Source: Pseudomonas sp. B21-023 (GTDB lineage Bacteria > Pseudomonadota > Gammaproteobacteria > Pseudomonadales > Pseudomonadaceae). From it: a stretch of DNA of 64,000 bases. Both the position numbers and the translations under genes were made by a program. Below the pieces are notes generated by a model, which worked only from the letters and a program-made list of their open reading frames with translations, did no database searches and was not told the DNA's origin. Below, one piece after another: positions 42,412-50,595 of the stretch. Where the stretch lies: assembly GCF_024749165.1 (NCBI RefSeq), contig NZ_CP087190.1:1-64000 (forward strand), read 5' to 3'. Numbering within the stretch: position 1 is the first letter of the stretch; each line of letters opens with the position of its first letter.

Positions 42412-42633
42412 ATGAAGAAATTGATTCTGGCCGTGGGCCTGATGGTGTTGGCTGGCGGCGCGATGGCGGCGGGCAAGCCGTGCGAGGAACTCAAGGCTGA
42501 GATTGCGGCGAAGCTGGATGCCAAGGGTGTGAAGGGCTACAAGCTTACGATCGCACCCAAAGGTGATCCTGCCGACAAGGTGGTGGGTACCTGCGAGGGC
42601 GGTACCAAGGTCATCGCCTACAGCCGTGATTAG
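42412..42633 (+). CDS. DUF1161 small periplasmic protein (copy 1)
   Basis: This 73-residue protein has a Sec signal peptide (MKKLILAVGLMVLAGGAMAA) and the DUF1161 core GKPCEELKAEIAAKLDAKGV with a second cysteine in VVGTCEGGTKVI, suggesting a disulfide in the periplasm. A paralogue with the same pattern lies at 44372-44605, beyond the LLM and OsmC genes. Function is unknown. ATG 42412 follows AAGGAAAGCGATCG. Confidence 0.88.
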   Translation: MKKLILAVGLMVLAGGAMAAGKPCEELKAEIAAKLDAKGVKGYKLTIAPKGDPADKVVGTCEGGTKVIAYSRD

Positions 42634-42639
42634 TAGCTG

Positions 42640-42709
42640 TACCGCGGGACAAGGCCGCTACCCACAAAGGCTCTGCTAGTCCTGTGGGAGTGGGCTTGCC
42701 CCGCGATTG
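42640..42709. repeat. Degenerate REP pair
   Basis: CCTGTGGGAGTGGGCTTGCC (from 42681) is a recognisable right arm; the left arm CGCGGGACAAGGCCGCTACC (from about 42643) is degenerate. It lies between the convergent DUF1161 and LLM genes. Confidence 0.7.
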
Positions 42710-42712
42710 ATT

Positions 42713-43717
42713 TCACTCGTCCTTGAGCGCCTGCGCCATCAGCTCATAGGACTTGATACGGTCGGTGTGCTCATACAGGTCACTGGTAAAGATCAGCTCG
42801 TCCGCCCCTGTCTGCTCCAGCAATATCTCGACCTTCGCCCGCACCTTCTGCGGGCTGCCGATCATCGCCAGGCCCAGGAAGCTGCTCACCGCATCACGTT
42901 CATGGGGCAGCCAAAGACCATTCATGCTCTCGACGGGCGGGCGCTGCATCAGGCTCTGGCCACGGATCAGCGCAAGGATGCGCTGGTACACCGAGGTGGC
43001 CAGGTATTCGGCCTTTTCGTCGGTTTCAGCCACCACCATCGGAATGCCCAGCATCACGTAAGGCTTGTCCAGCGTCGTCGACGGTTTGAAATGGTCGCGA
43101 TAGATGCGGATCGCCTCGTGCATGTAGCGCGGCGCGAAATGCGAAGCAAAGGCGTAGGGCATGCCGCGCATGCCGGCGAGCTGGGCACTGAACAGGCTGG
43201 AGCCGAGCAGCCACATGGGTACCTCGGTGTCGTGGCCGGGCACGGCGATGACTTTCTGGTCGTCGGTGCGCGGGCCCAGGTAGCGCGACAGTTCCTCGAC
43301 ATCGTCCGGAAAGTCGTCGGCGCTGCCGGAGCGCTCGCGGCGCAAGGCGCGGGCGGTCATCTGGTCGGAACCGGGCGCGCGGCCCAGGCCCAGGTCGATG
43401 CGGCCTGGGTACAGGCTGGCGAGGGTGCCGAACTGTTCGGCGATCACCAGCGGTGCGTGGTTAGGCAGCATCACCCCACCAGAGCCGATGCGGATGGTCG
43501 AGGTACCACCGGCGAGGTAACCGATCAGCACGGCGGTGGCCGAGCTGGCGATACCGTCCATGTTGTGATGCTCGGCGACCCAGAAGCGGTTGTAGCCGAA
43601 ACGCTCGACATGTTGCGCCAGGTCGAGCGAATTGCGCAGCGATTGCGCCGGACTGCCGTCGGCGCGCACGGGCACCAGGTCGAGGGTGGAAATCTTCAGG
43701 TCTCGCAGGTGCGTCAT
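42713..43717 (-). CDS. LLM-class flavin-dependent oxidoreductase (YhbW-like)
   Basis: This 334-residue protein belongs to the bacterial-luciferase-like family using FMNH2 or F420-type flavins; the YhbW-type members are monooxygenases of unknown substrate. Visible motifs are [20 protein letters not shown] near 42-61, [29 protein letters not shown] segment near 76, and [14 protein letters not shown] near 105-118. It is a soluble TIM-barrel protein. ATG 43717 with an AGGCTCCA upstream region. It is a conserved neighbour rather than part of an obvious pathway. Confidence 0.88.
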   Translation of the reverse strand: MTHLRDLKISTLDLVPVRADGSPAQSLRNSLDLAQHVERFGYNRFWVAEHHNMDGIASSATAVLIGYLAGGTSTIRIGSGGVMLPNHAPLVIAEQFGTLASLYPGRIDLGLGRAPGSDQMTARALRRERSGSADDFPDDVEELSRYLGPRTDDQKVIAVPGHDTEVPMWLLGSSLFSAQLAGMRGMPYAFASHFAPRYMHEAIRIYRDHFKPSTTLDKPYVMLGIPMVVAETDEKAEYLATSVYQRILALIRGQSLMQRPPVESMNGLWLPHERDAVSSFLGLAMIGSPQKVRAKVEILLEQTGADELIFTSDLYEHTDRIKSYELMAQALKDE

Positions 43718-43870
43718 TGGAGCCTCCGCTACAGGTGGTTGGCCATGGGCCTTCTCGTCTCTGTATGGGCATATTCGCTGGATTCAATGCCTTCTTACAG
43801 ATTGATCTGAACTTGGCGTGGGCCTGGTCCTCAGAACCTTAGACACCCCAACCCTGTGACAGGAGGCAGC

Positions 43871-44296
43871 ATGAAGAAGACAGCATCGGCGGTCTGGCAA
43901 GGTGGCCTGAAGGACGGCAAGGGCCAGATCTCCACTGAAAGCGGCGCGCTCAAGCAAGCGCCCTACGGCTTCAACACCCGCTTCGAAGGCACGCCCGGGA
44001 CCAACCCGGAGGAGCTGATCGGCGCTGCCCATGCTGGCTGCTTCTCAATGGCGTTGTCGATGATGTTGGGCGAGGCGGGATTCACGCCTGAACGAATTGA
44101 CACTCACGCCGAGGTGAGCCTGGACAAGCAGACCGATGGCTTTGCCATCACCGCCGTTCACCTGACCCTCAAGGCCACCGTGCCTGGGGCCAGCGAGGCG
44201 CAGTTCCAGGAGATCGCCAACAAGGCCAAGGCTGGCTGTCCGGTGTCCAAGGTGCTGAACGCGACCATCAGCCTGGATGCCACCCTGCTTTCCTAG
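43871..44296 (+). CDS. osmC: OsmC-family peroxiredoxin
   Basis: OsmC reduces organic hydroperoxides using two cysteines and is induced by osmotic or stationary-phase stress. The 141-residue protein has peroxidatic Cys57 in HAGCFSMAL and resolving Cys123 in AGCPVSK. ATG 43871 (MKKTASAVWQGG) was chosen because GACAGGAGGCAGC gives a strong ribosome site; an upstream start at 43856 is less likely. Confidence 0.94.
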   Translation: MKKTASAVWQGGLKDGKGQISTESGALKQAPYGFNTRFEGTPGTNPEELIGAAHAGCFSMALSMMLGEAGFTPERIDTHAEVSLDKQTDGFAITAVHLTLKATVPGASEAQFQEIANKAKAGCPVSKVLNATISLDATLLS

Positions 44297-44371
44297 GCGG
44301 CGCAACGGCGGCGGTTTCCTGTAGTCTAACCAGCGTTGGCAGCTCGTCTGCCCTGCCTCAGGAGCCGTTCC

Positions 44372-44605
44372 ATGATCCGCGTAGCATTTGGTGTGCTGGC
44401 TTCCCTGCTGGCCACCGCCGCACTGGCCGCGCCCAAGCCGTGCGAGGAACTGAAGGCCGAGATCGAAGCGAAGATCCAGGCGCGCGGGGTGACGTCCTAC
44501 ACGCTGGAGATAGTGCCCAACAGCGAAGTCCATGACCGGAGCATGGTCGTGGGAAGTTGTGAGGGTGGAACCAAGAAGATCATTTATCAAAAGAATGATC
44601 GGTAA
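44372..44605 (+). CDS. DUF1161 small periplasmic protein (copy 2)
   Basis: This 77-residue protein has a signal peptide (MIRVAFGVLASLLATAALAA) and a mature part KPCEELKAEIEAKIQARGV with a second cysteine in VVGSCEGGTKKI. It is clearly paralogous to copy 1 at 42412-42633. ATG 44372 follows CAGGAGCCGTTCC. Function is unknown. Confidence 0.87.
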   Translation: MIRVAFGVLASLLATAALAAPKPCEELKAEIEAKIQARGVTSYTLEIVPNSEVHDRSMVVGSCEGGTKKIIYQKNDR

Positions 44606-44610
44606 CACAC

Positions 44611-44729
44611 GGGCCGCGTTGCGGCCCATCGCCGGCAAGCCGGCTCCCACATGGATTGCGTCATTCTCCAGGTCGGCGCCATGACTGTGGGAGCCGGCTT
44701 GCCGGCGAAAGGGCTGCGCAGCAGCCCCG
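44611..44729. repeat. Paired REP hairpin region
   Basis: ATCGCCGGCAAGCCGGCTCC and TGTGGGAGCCGGCTTGCCGG are inverted about 40 bp apart, framed by GGGCCGCGTTGCGGCCC and GGGCTGCGCAGCAGCCC hairpins. It lies between the convergent DUF1161 and lipoprotein genes. Confidence 0.88.
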
Positions 44730-44737
44730 TGGTTCGA

Positions 44738-45151
44738 TCAAGGAATACAGGTGACGTTGCTCGGCTCGTTCACGACCACCTTGCGGCTGGCGTCGTACAA
44801 CAGCACCTGCGGCTGCATCGCCGGAGCCCGGGCCTCCAGGCGGTAACGCTCGCCCGCCTTGAAATCGTTGTAGCGCACGGTCAGGTAGCAGGTCCGCTCG
44901 GTCGGGTCGGTACTGAAGCCACCGGCGTAGATCTCGTAGTCGAAACGCACCACCAGTTCGTGCCGGCCCGGCGTCACCTGAAAGTAGCGGCCATCGTCCA
45001 GGCGCTTGCCGTCCAGGCGGTCGGCCATGAGGGTGCGACCGGGGGTGATGGTGTACATGTCGATCCAGGCCTTGCCGGGGTCGGCGGGGGGCAAGGGGCT
45101 GGCGCAAGCCCCCAAAGCACTGAGGGTCATCAGCATCATGGGCTGGCGCAT
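44738..45151 (-). CDS. Putative lipoprotein (paralogue A)
   Basis: This 137-residue protein starts with a short lipoprotein signal (MRQPMMLMTLSALGAC), giving lipobox LGAC with Cys16. The mature part has PADPGKAWIDMYTITPG near 21-37, YFQVTPGRHELVVRFDYEI near 56-74 and C..VRYNDFKAGERYRLEARA near 87-108. It shares this layout (PxxAWxD, YFxVxPGxHELxVRy, tFKDFxAGxRYxxxA) and its exact length with the next gene, so the two are tandem paralogues. It is likely outer-membrane-anchored; function unknown. Confidence 0.82.
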   Translation of the reverse strand: MRQPMMLMTLSALGACASPLPPADPGKAWIDMYTITPGRTLMADRLDGKRLDDGRYFQVTPGRHELVVRFDYEIYAGGFSTDPTERTCYLTVRYNDFKAGERYRLEARAPAMQPQVLLYDASRKVVVNEPSNVTCIP

Positions 45152-45206
45152 GGTGAAACTCCCGCTCGCGGTTCACAGGCTACAAGCATAGCGCCGTTCG
45201 CGGTGT

Positions 45207-45620
45207 TCAGGTGCGCTGGCAGCCTGCCGGCTCGCCCTGGCCGATCAGCTTCTGGCGCTGGTCGTAGAGTTTGATCCACGGCCGGAAGCCGATGCTGCCG
45301 GCTTGCATCTGGTAGCGCTGGCCGGCAGTGAAGTCCTTGAAGGTGAGGTTGAGCTGGCAGTCGCGCCACAGCGGCTCCTCCACCGGGCCGATGTTGCTGG
45401 GCGTCACGGCGAACTGGTAGCGCACGGTCAGTTCATGGTTGCCGGGTTGTACCTCGAAATAGCGGCTGTCGGCCCAGTCGCGCTCATCCACTTGCAGGGC
45501 GTGCAGCGAATCGTTGTCACCCGGTGCCAGGTCTACCCAGGCCTGATTCGGGTCCGGGTCGGGCAAGGTGGAACACCCGGACAACAGCACGAGCGTGCCG
45601 ACGGCAAACAGTGTACGCAT
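45207..45620 (-). CDS. Putative lipoprotein (paralogue B)
   Basis: This 137-residue lipoprotein starts MRTLFAVGTLVLLSGC (lipobox LSGC, Cys16). The mature part has PNQAWVDLAPGD near 25-36, YFEVQPGNHELTVRYQFAV near 56-74 and LTFKDFTAGQRYQMQAGS near 94-111, matching its neighbour at 44738-45151. ATG 45620 was chosen with an upstream AGGGGAAGC; the frame extends upstream into the divergent gene and was cut. The divergent metallopeptidase lipoprotein starts 67 bp away. Confidence 0.84.
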   Translation of the reverse strand: MRTLFAVGTLVLLSGCSTLPDPDPNQAWVDLAPGDNDSLHALQVDERDWADSRYFEVQPGNHELTVRYQFAVTPSNIGPVEEPLWRDCQLNLTFKDFTAGQRYQMQAGSIGFRPWIKLYDQRQKLIGQGEPAGCQRT

Positions 45621-45687
45621 GGCAAAGCTTCCCCTTGGCGAGATAGTCTTGGTCGCATTCGGCCGACTAGCGAGATAGACAGCCTCG

Positions 45688-46827
45688 ATGTTTGGACTTT
45701 TTCTTTTCATGCGCTGCAGCCGTCGGGCTCTCGACCGCGTTTTCACCCGGTTTGTTCCCGTGACGCTGGCTGTCCTGCTGAGCGGTTGCTCCAGCGTGAG
45801 CTATTACGGTCAGCTGGCCGAAGGGCAATGGCAGCTGTTGCGGGCACGCCAGCCGCTGGATCGGGTGATTGCAGACCCTGCCACCAGCCCGGCCTTGCGT
45901 CAGCGCCTGTTGTTCGCCGAAAAAGCCCGGGCGTTCGCCAGCACGCAACTGAAGTTGCCGGACAACGGCAGTTATCGGGTGTATGCCGATCTCGGCCGGC
46001 CATACGTGGTGTGGAACGTGTTCGCCACCCCGGAGCTGTCATTGCAGCCGGTGACCCATTGTTTCCCCATCGCCGGTTGCGTGGCCTATCGTGGCTACTA
46101 CCGCCAGGGTGCCGCCCGCGGAGCGGCGGCGCTGATGCGCCAGGAGGGGCTGGATGTCTATGTCGGGGGCGTGGAGGCCTACTCCACCCTGGGCTGGTTC
46201 GACGACCCGATTCTTTCGACCATGACCGGCTGGGGCGAGGAGCGCCTGGCCACGGTGATTTTCCATGAGCTGGCGCATCAGCGCTTCTACGTTCCGGACG
46301 ATACCGAGTTCAACGAATCGTTCGCATCGTTCGTCGAGCAGGAAGGCACCCGGCAATGGCGCGCGGCGCGCGGGTTGGCGGCGGTCGAGGAGCATGGCGC
46401 CGGGCAACGCGACGCCTTCATACGTCTGGTGCTGGCCAGCCGCGAGCGCCTGCAGGCGATCTATGCCGGGCCGCTGGATGCGGCGGGCAAGCGGACGGCC
46501 AAGCAGGCGGAGTTCGAACGGTTGCGGCGCGAATACCGAGAGGTGCGGGATCGGGATTGGGCGGGGGATCGGCGTTTCGATGCCTGGATGTACGGGCCGA
46601 TGAACAATGCGAAGTTGTTGCCGTTTGGCCTGTATGACCAGTGGGTGCCGGCTTTTTCGCAGTTGTTCAAAGAGGTTGGTGGGGATTGGCAGCGGTTTTA
46701 TGAGCGGGTGGAGGCGCTTGGGCGGTTGCCGATCGAACAGCGCAAATTGGCGTTGGCAGCGCTGGCCTCATCGCGGGGCAAGCCCGCTCCCACGACAGCT
46801 CGTGGGGGCGGGCCTGATCTGCGATAA
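45688..46827 (+). CDS. Zinc aminopeptidase-like lipoprotein
   Basis: This 379-residue protein has a long, basic lipoprotein signal (PVTLAVLLSGCSS, lipobox Cys34) and a gluzincin-type zinc motif HELAHQ at 193-198, with a likely third ligand in EFNESFASFVEQEG about 18 residues on. It belongs to the predicted aminopeptidase family found beside prlC in pseudomonads (compare PA0063). A start at ATG 45709 (MRCSRRAL) is also possible. The last 20 or so residues (ALASSRGKPAPTTARGG and after) are encoded by a REP element at 46764-46820, so the original C-terminus has been replaced or extended. Confidence 0.82.
   Translation: MFGLFLFMRCSRRALDRVFTRFVPVTLAVLLSGCSSVSYYGQLAEGQWQLLRARQPLDRVIADPATSPALRQRLLFAEKARAFASTQLKLPDNGSYRVYADLGRPYVVWNVFATPELSLQPVTHCFPIAGCVAYRGYYRQGAARGAAALMRQEGLDVYVGGVEAYSTLGWFDDPILSTMTGWGEERLATVIFHELAHQRFYVPDDTEFNESFASFVEQEGTRQWRAARGLAAVEEHGAGQRDAFIRLVLASRERLQAIYAGPLDAAGKRTAKQAEFERLRREYREVRDRDWAGDRRFDAWMYGPMNNAKLLPFGLYDQWVPAFSQLFKEVGGDWQRFYERVEALGRLPIEQRKLALAALASSRGKPAPTTARGGGPDLR
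46764..46820. repeat. REP hairpin inside the end of a coding sequence
   Basis: GGCCTCATCGCGGGGCAAGC and the arm CGTGGGGGCGGGCC form a compact REP hairpin. Unlike the other copies it overlaps a reading frame, encoding the last residues of the aminopeptidase-like lipoprotein, whose stop codon lies 5 bp beyond. Confidence 0.8.
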
Positions 46828-46834
46828 AGCTTGA

Positions 46835-47482
46835 TTAGCGCACGAATGCCTGGTGCAGCTCGGCCAGCGTCTCGAAGTGGAACGCCGGCGCCTCGGCCTC
46901 CAGTTCCTCACGGCTGCCGAATCCGTATCCCACCGCCACCGCCTGCAAACCGTTGCTGCGCGCACCGATCAGGTCATGCTTGCGATCCCCGATCATCAAG
47001 GTCTGCGTCGGATCCAGCCCCTCCTCGTCCAGCAGGTGGCGAATCAGCTCCACCTTGTTGGTCCGCGTGCCATCGAGCTCGCTGCCGTAGATCACCTTGA
47101 AGTGATGGTCGAAGGCGAAATGCCGGGCGATTTCGCGGGCGAACTCCCAGGGTTTGGAGGTGGCGATGTACAGGGTGCGGCCCTGGCCATTGAGCGCTTG
47201 CAGCAACTCGGGCACGCCGTCGAACACTAGATTCTCGTAAAGCCCGGTTACCTTGAAGCGCTCCCGGTAGTAGTTCACCGCGTCCCAGGCCTTGGCCTCG
47301 TCGAAGGCATAGAACTGCATGAACGCCTGCAGCAAGGGCGGGCCGATGAAGTGCTCGAGGCGAGCAAGGTCCGGCTCATCGATGCCCAGCTTGGCCAGGG
47401 CGTACTGGATCGAGCGGGTGATGCCCAGGCGCGGGTCGGTCAGGGTGCCGTCGAGGTCGAAGAGGATGTTTTGCTGGTGCAT
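46835..47482 (-). CDS. HAD-family hydrolase, phosphoglycolate phosphatase-like
   Basis: This 215-residue HAD phosphatase has the nucleophile motif LFDLDGTLTD near 7-16 (Asp9 and Asp11), an alpha-helical cap, IATSKPWEFA near 108-117, and MIGDRKHDLIGARSNG near 165-180. It resembles Gph-type phosphatases, but substrate cannot be told. ATG 47482 (MHQQNILFD) is the family-like start; an ATG at 47506 overlapping the upstream gene's stop would add eight residues and is an alternative. It is downstream of, and probably co-transcribed with, the gamma carbonic anhydrase gene. Confidence 0.87.
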   Translation of the reverse strand: MHQQNILFDLDGTLTDPRLGITRSIQYALAKLGIDEPDLARLEHFIGPPLLQAFMQFYAFDEAKAWDAVNYYRERFKVTGLYENLVFDGVPELLQALNGQGRTLYIATSKPWEFAREIARHFAFDHHFKVIYGSELDGTRTNKVELIRHLLDEEGLDPTQTLMIGDRKHDLIGARSNGLQAVAVGYGFGSREELEAEAPAFHFETLAELHQAFVR

Positions 47483-47502
47483 GGTGTTCTCTGCAGTCGA
47501 AT

Positions 47503-48051
47503 TCATTCCGGGCGGTCGTAGCCTTCGGCCAGGTGCTGGTCCTTGAGCTTGACGTAGTTGCCGGCGCTGTAGGGGAAGAACGCGTGTTCCTGCTCGCTCA
47601 GCAGGCGCACCTGCTTCACCGGGCTGCCCATGTACAGGTAGCCGCTGACCAGGCGTTTGCCGGGTGGCACCAGGCTGCCGGCGCCGATGATCACTTCGTC
47701 CTCGACGATGGCGCCGTCCATGATGGTGCTGCCCATGCCGACCAGGATGCGATTGCCCAGGGTACAGCCATGCAGCATGACTTTGTGACCGATGGTCACC
47801 TCGTCGCCTATGATCAGTGGGTAGCCATCGGGGTTGAAGGGCCCGGCGTGGGTGATGTGCAGCACGCTGCCGTCCTGCACGCTGGTGCGCGCGCCGATAC
47901 GGATGCGGTGCATGTCGCCGCGCACCACGGTCAACGGCCAGATCGAGCTGTCCTCGCCGATCTCGACGTCGCCGATGACCACCGCCGAACGGTCGACGAA
48001 GGCCCGTGTTCCCACTTTCGGCGTGTGTTCCCGAAACGTGCGGATGGCCAT
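47503..48051 (-). CDS. Gamma-class carbonic anhydrase-like protein (left-handed beta-helix)
   Basis: This 182-residue hexapeptide-repeat protein (YrdA/PaaY/CaiE-like) forms a left-handed beta-helix trimer. It carries the gamma-CA histidines His68 (HITHAG), His89 and His94 (IGHKVMLHG), so it can bind zinc, and lacks the acidic loop of the classic Cam enzyme. It may hydrate CO2 or have another small-molecule activity. The real start is ATG 48051 (MAIRTFREHTPKVG); the very long antisense frame continuing to 50175 is a shadow of prlC. It is divergent from prlC. Confidence 0.88.
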   Translation of the reverse strand: MAIRTFREHTPKVGTRAFVDRSAVVIGDVEIGEDSSIWPLTVVRGDMHRIRIGARTSVQDGSVLHITHAGPFNPDGYPLIIGDEVTIGHKVMLHGCTLGNRILVGMGSTIMDGAIVEDEVIIGAGSLVPPGKRLVSGYLYMGSPVKQVRLLSEQEHAFFPYSAGNYVKLKDQHLAEGYDRPE

Positions 48052-48153
48052 GATAGTGTTCCTCTGCAATGCCGATAGGCAGGCTGCCTGCTGCGGTCGG
48101 CGTCGATTGTAATTAAGATGGTCCCGTGTTTCTCCTGCCAAGGTACCCGAACC

Positions 48154-50205
48154 GTGAGTGCGAACAACCCGCTGCTGCAGTCCCATGATCTGCCGCCCTT
48201 CTCCGCGATTCGCGCCGAGCATGTGCTGCCGGCGATCGAGCAGATCCTCGCCGACAACCGCAAGGCCATCGCCGAGATCCTCGAAAAGCAGGGCAAGAAC
48301 CCGACCTGGGCCGGCCTGGTGCTGGCGATGGACGAACTCAACGATCGCCTGGGCGCCGCCTGGAGCCCGGTCAGCCACCTCAACGCGGTGTGCAACAGCC
48401 AGGAACTGCGCGAGGCCTACGAGTCGTGCCTGCCGGCCCTGAGCGCCTATTCCACCGAACTGGGCCAGAACCGTGCCCTGTTCGAAGCGTATGAAGCCCT
48501 GGCCGCCAGCCCTGAAGCCGCCAGCTTCGACGTGGCGCAGAAGACCATCATCGACCACGCTCTGCGCGATTTCCGCCTGTCGGGCATCGACTTGCCGGCC
48601 GACAAGCAGCAGCGCTACGCCGAGGTGCAGAGCAAGCTCAGCGAACTGGGCAGCCGCTTCTCCAACCAGCTGCTCGACGCCACCCAGGCCTGGACCAAGC
48701 ACGTCACCGACGAAGCCGCGCTGGCCGGCCTGACCGACTCGGCCAAGGCGCAGATGGCCGCCGCAGCGCAGGCCAAGGGCCTGGACGGCTGGCTGATCAC
48801 CCTGGAGTTCCCCAGCTACTACGCAGTGATGACCTACGCCAGCGACCGCGCCCTGCGCGAAGAGCTGTATGCCGCTTACTGCACCCGTGCCTCCGACCAG
48901 GGCCCGAATGCCGGCCAGTTCGACAACGGCCCGGTGATGGAAGAGATCCTCGACCTGCGCCAGGAACTGGCCGGGCTGCTGGGTTACAAGAACTTCGCCG
49001 AGCTGAGCCTGGCCACCAAGATGGCCGAATCCAGCGACCAGGTGCTGAGTTTCCTGCGTGACCTGGCCAAGCGTTCCAAGCCATTTGCCGCCCAGGACCT
49101 GGAGCAGCTCAAGGCCTATGCGGCCGAGCAAGGCACCCCCGAGCTGGCCAGCTGGGACGCCGGGTACTTCGGCGAGAAGCTGCGCGAGCAGCGCTACAGC
49201 GTGTCCCAGGAAGCGCTGCGCGCCTACTTCCCGATCGACAAGGTGCTGTCCGGCCTGTTCGTTATCGTGCAGCGCCTGTACGGTATCGAGATCAATGAGC
49301 TCAAGGGCTTCGATAGCTGGCACCCGGACGTGCGCCTGTTCGAGATCAAGGAAAACGGCCAGCACGTCGGCCGCTTCTTCTTCGACCTCTATGCCCGCGC
49401 CAACAAGCGTGGCGGTGCCTGGATGGATGGCGCCCGCGACCATCGCCGCACCGCCAATGGCAGCCTGCAGAGCCCGGTGGCCAACCTGGTGTGCAACTTC
49501 ACCCCCGCCACGCCCGGCAAGCCCGCGCTGCTTACCCACGACGAAGTCACCACCCTGTTCCACGAGTTCGGGCACGGCCTGCACCACCTGCTGACCCGTA
49601 TCGAGCATGCCGGTGTGTCCGGCATCAACGGCGTGGCCTGGGACGCGGTGGAGCTGCCGAGCCAGTTCATGGAGAACTGGTGCTGGGAGCCCGAGGGCCT
49701 GGCGCTGATCTCTGGCCACTACGAGACCGGTGAGGCATTGCCCCAGGACCTGCTGGACAAGATGCTCGCGGCGAAGAACTTCCAGTCCGGCATGATGATG
49801 GTGCGCCAGCTGGAGTTCTCGCTGTTCGACTTCGAGCTGCACGCCACCCATGGCGACGGCCGCAGCGTGCTGCAGGTGCTCGAGGGCGTGCGTGACGAGG
49901 TCACGGTGATGCGTCCGCCGGCCTACAACCGCTTCCCCAACAGCTTCGCGCACATCTTCGCCGGCGGTTATGCGGCGGGTTACTACAGCTACAAGTGGGC
50001 TGAAGTGCTGTCGGCCGACGCCTTCTCGCGCTTTGAGGAAGAAGGTGTGCTCAACGCCGAGACCGGCCGCGCCTTCCGCGAAGCCATCCTGGCCCGTGGC
50101 GGTTCCCGCGAGCCGATGGTGCTGTTCGTCGACTTCCGTGGCCGCGAGCCTTCCATCGATGCATTGTTGCGCCACAGCGGCCTCACCGAGGACGCGGCGG
50201 CATGA
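48154..50205 (+). CDS. prlC: Oligopeptidase A (M3 metallopeptidase)
   Basis: PrlC is a cytoplasmic zinc peptidase that degrades oligopeptides, including cleaved signal peptides. The 683-residue protein has FHEFGHGLHH (His470, Glu471, His474), the third ligand Glu500 in WDAVELPSQFMENW, and the substrate-binding FAHIFAGGYAAGYYSYKW near 595-612. The start was set at GTG 48154 (MSANNPLLQSHDLPPF) with AAGGTACCCGAACC upstream; the longer frame is less likely. The YheV-like gene overlaps its stop by 4 bp. Confidence 0.96.
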   Translation: MSANNPLLQSHDLPPFSAIRAEHVLPAIEQILADNRKAIAEILEKQGKNPTWAGLVLAMDELNDRLGAAWSPVSHLNAVCNSQELREAYESCLPALSAYSTELGQNRALFEAYEALAASPEAASFDVAQKTIIDHALRDFRLSGIDLPADKQQRYAEVQSKLSELGSRFSNQLLDATQAWTKHVTDEAALAGLTDSAKAQMAAAAQAKGLDGWLITLEFPSYYAVMTYASDRALREELYAAYCTRASDQGPNAGQFDNGPVMEEILDLRQELAGLLGYKNFAELSLATKMAESSDQVLSFLRDLAKRSKPFAAQDLEQLKAYAAEQGTPELASWDAGYFGEKLREQRYSVSQEALRAYFPIDKVLSGLFVIVQRLYGIEINELKGFDSWHPDVRLFEIKENGQHVGRFFFDLYARANKRGGAWMDGARDHRRTANGSLQSPVANLVCNFTPATPGKPALLTHDEVTTLFHEFGHGLHHLLTRIEHAGVSGINGVAWDAVELPSQFMENWCWEPEGLALISGHYETGEALPQDLLDKMLAAKNFQSGMMMVRQLEFSLFDFELHATHGDGRSVLQVLEGVRDEVTVMRPPAYNRFPNSFAHIFAGGYAAGYYSYKWAEVLSADAFSRFEEEGVLNAETGRAFREAILARGGSREPMVLFVDFRGREPSIDALLRHSGLTEDAAA

Positions 50206-50483
50206 GTGAGGTAGCCGTGAGCAAGAGCAAGCGACGCTTCATCGCCGGGGCGGTTTGCCCGGCGTGCAGCGAGATGGACAAGCTGATGATGTGGAACGAG
50301 GACGGTGTGCCGCACCGTGAGTGCGTGGCCTGTGGGTTCACTGACACCCTGAACGAACAAGGCCTGTCGGTACCCAGCGAGCTCGGCACCCGGGTCAATC
50401 ACCTGGCGCCGAAAGCGCCGCCGGCCAAGGTGCAGACCGTGCAGTTCTTCCCCAATCCGAAGCTGAAGAAGCCTTCGGAATAA
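50202..50483 (+). CDS. YheV-family zinc-ribbon protein
   Basis: This 93-residue protein has two CxxC knuckles, CPAC near 19-22 and CVAC near 42-45, forming a zinc ribbon, followed by a basic tail. It matches the YheV family that sits directly after prlC in gammaproteobacteria. Its ATG overlaps the prlC stop (ATGA), so it is translationally coupled. Function is unknown. Confidence 0.9.
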   Translation: MSEVAVSKSKRRFIAGAVCPACSEMDKLMMWNEDGVPHRECVACGFTDTLNEQGLSVPSELGTRVNHLAPKAPPAKVQTVQFFPNPKLKKPSE

Positions 50484-50595
50484 CGATCTTTCGGGCGCCC
50501 TGGGACGCTCTTTGGGCTCAGGGTAGATATTGCTGCCTGTCCCGCTTGGGTGGGTCACTAAGGTGTAGGTCCCTTGACCCGCACCGAGGTGCACG

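Noticed and set aside
47503..50175. An uninterrupted 890-codon minus-strand frame across prlC
   Set aside because: Only its last 183 codons (47503-48051) encode a real protein, the gamma carbonic anhydrase. The rest is the antisense shadow of prlC in GC-rich codon-biased sequence, with no family resemblance or start signal.
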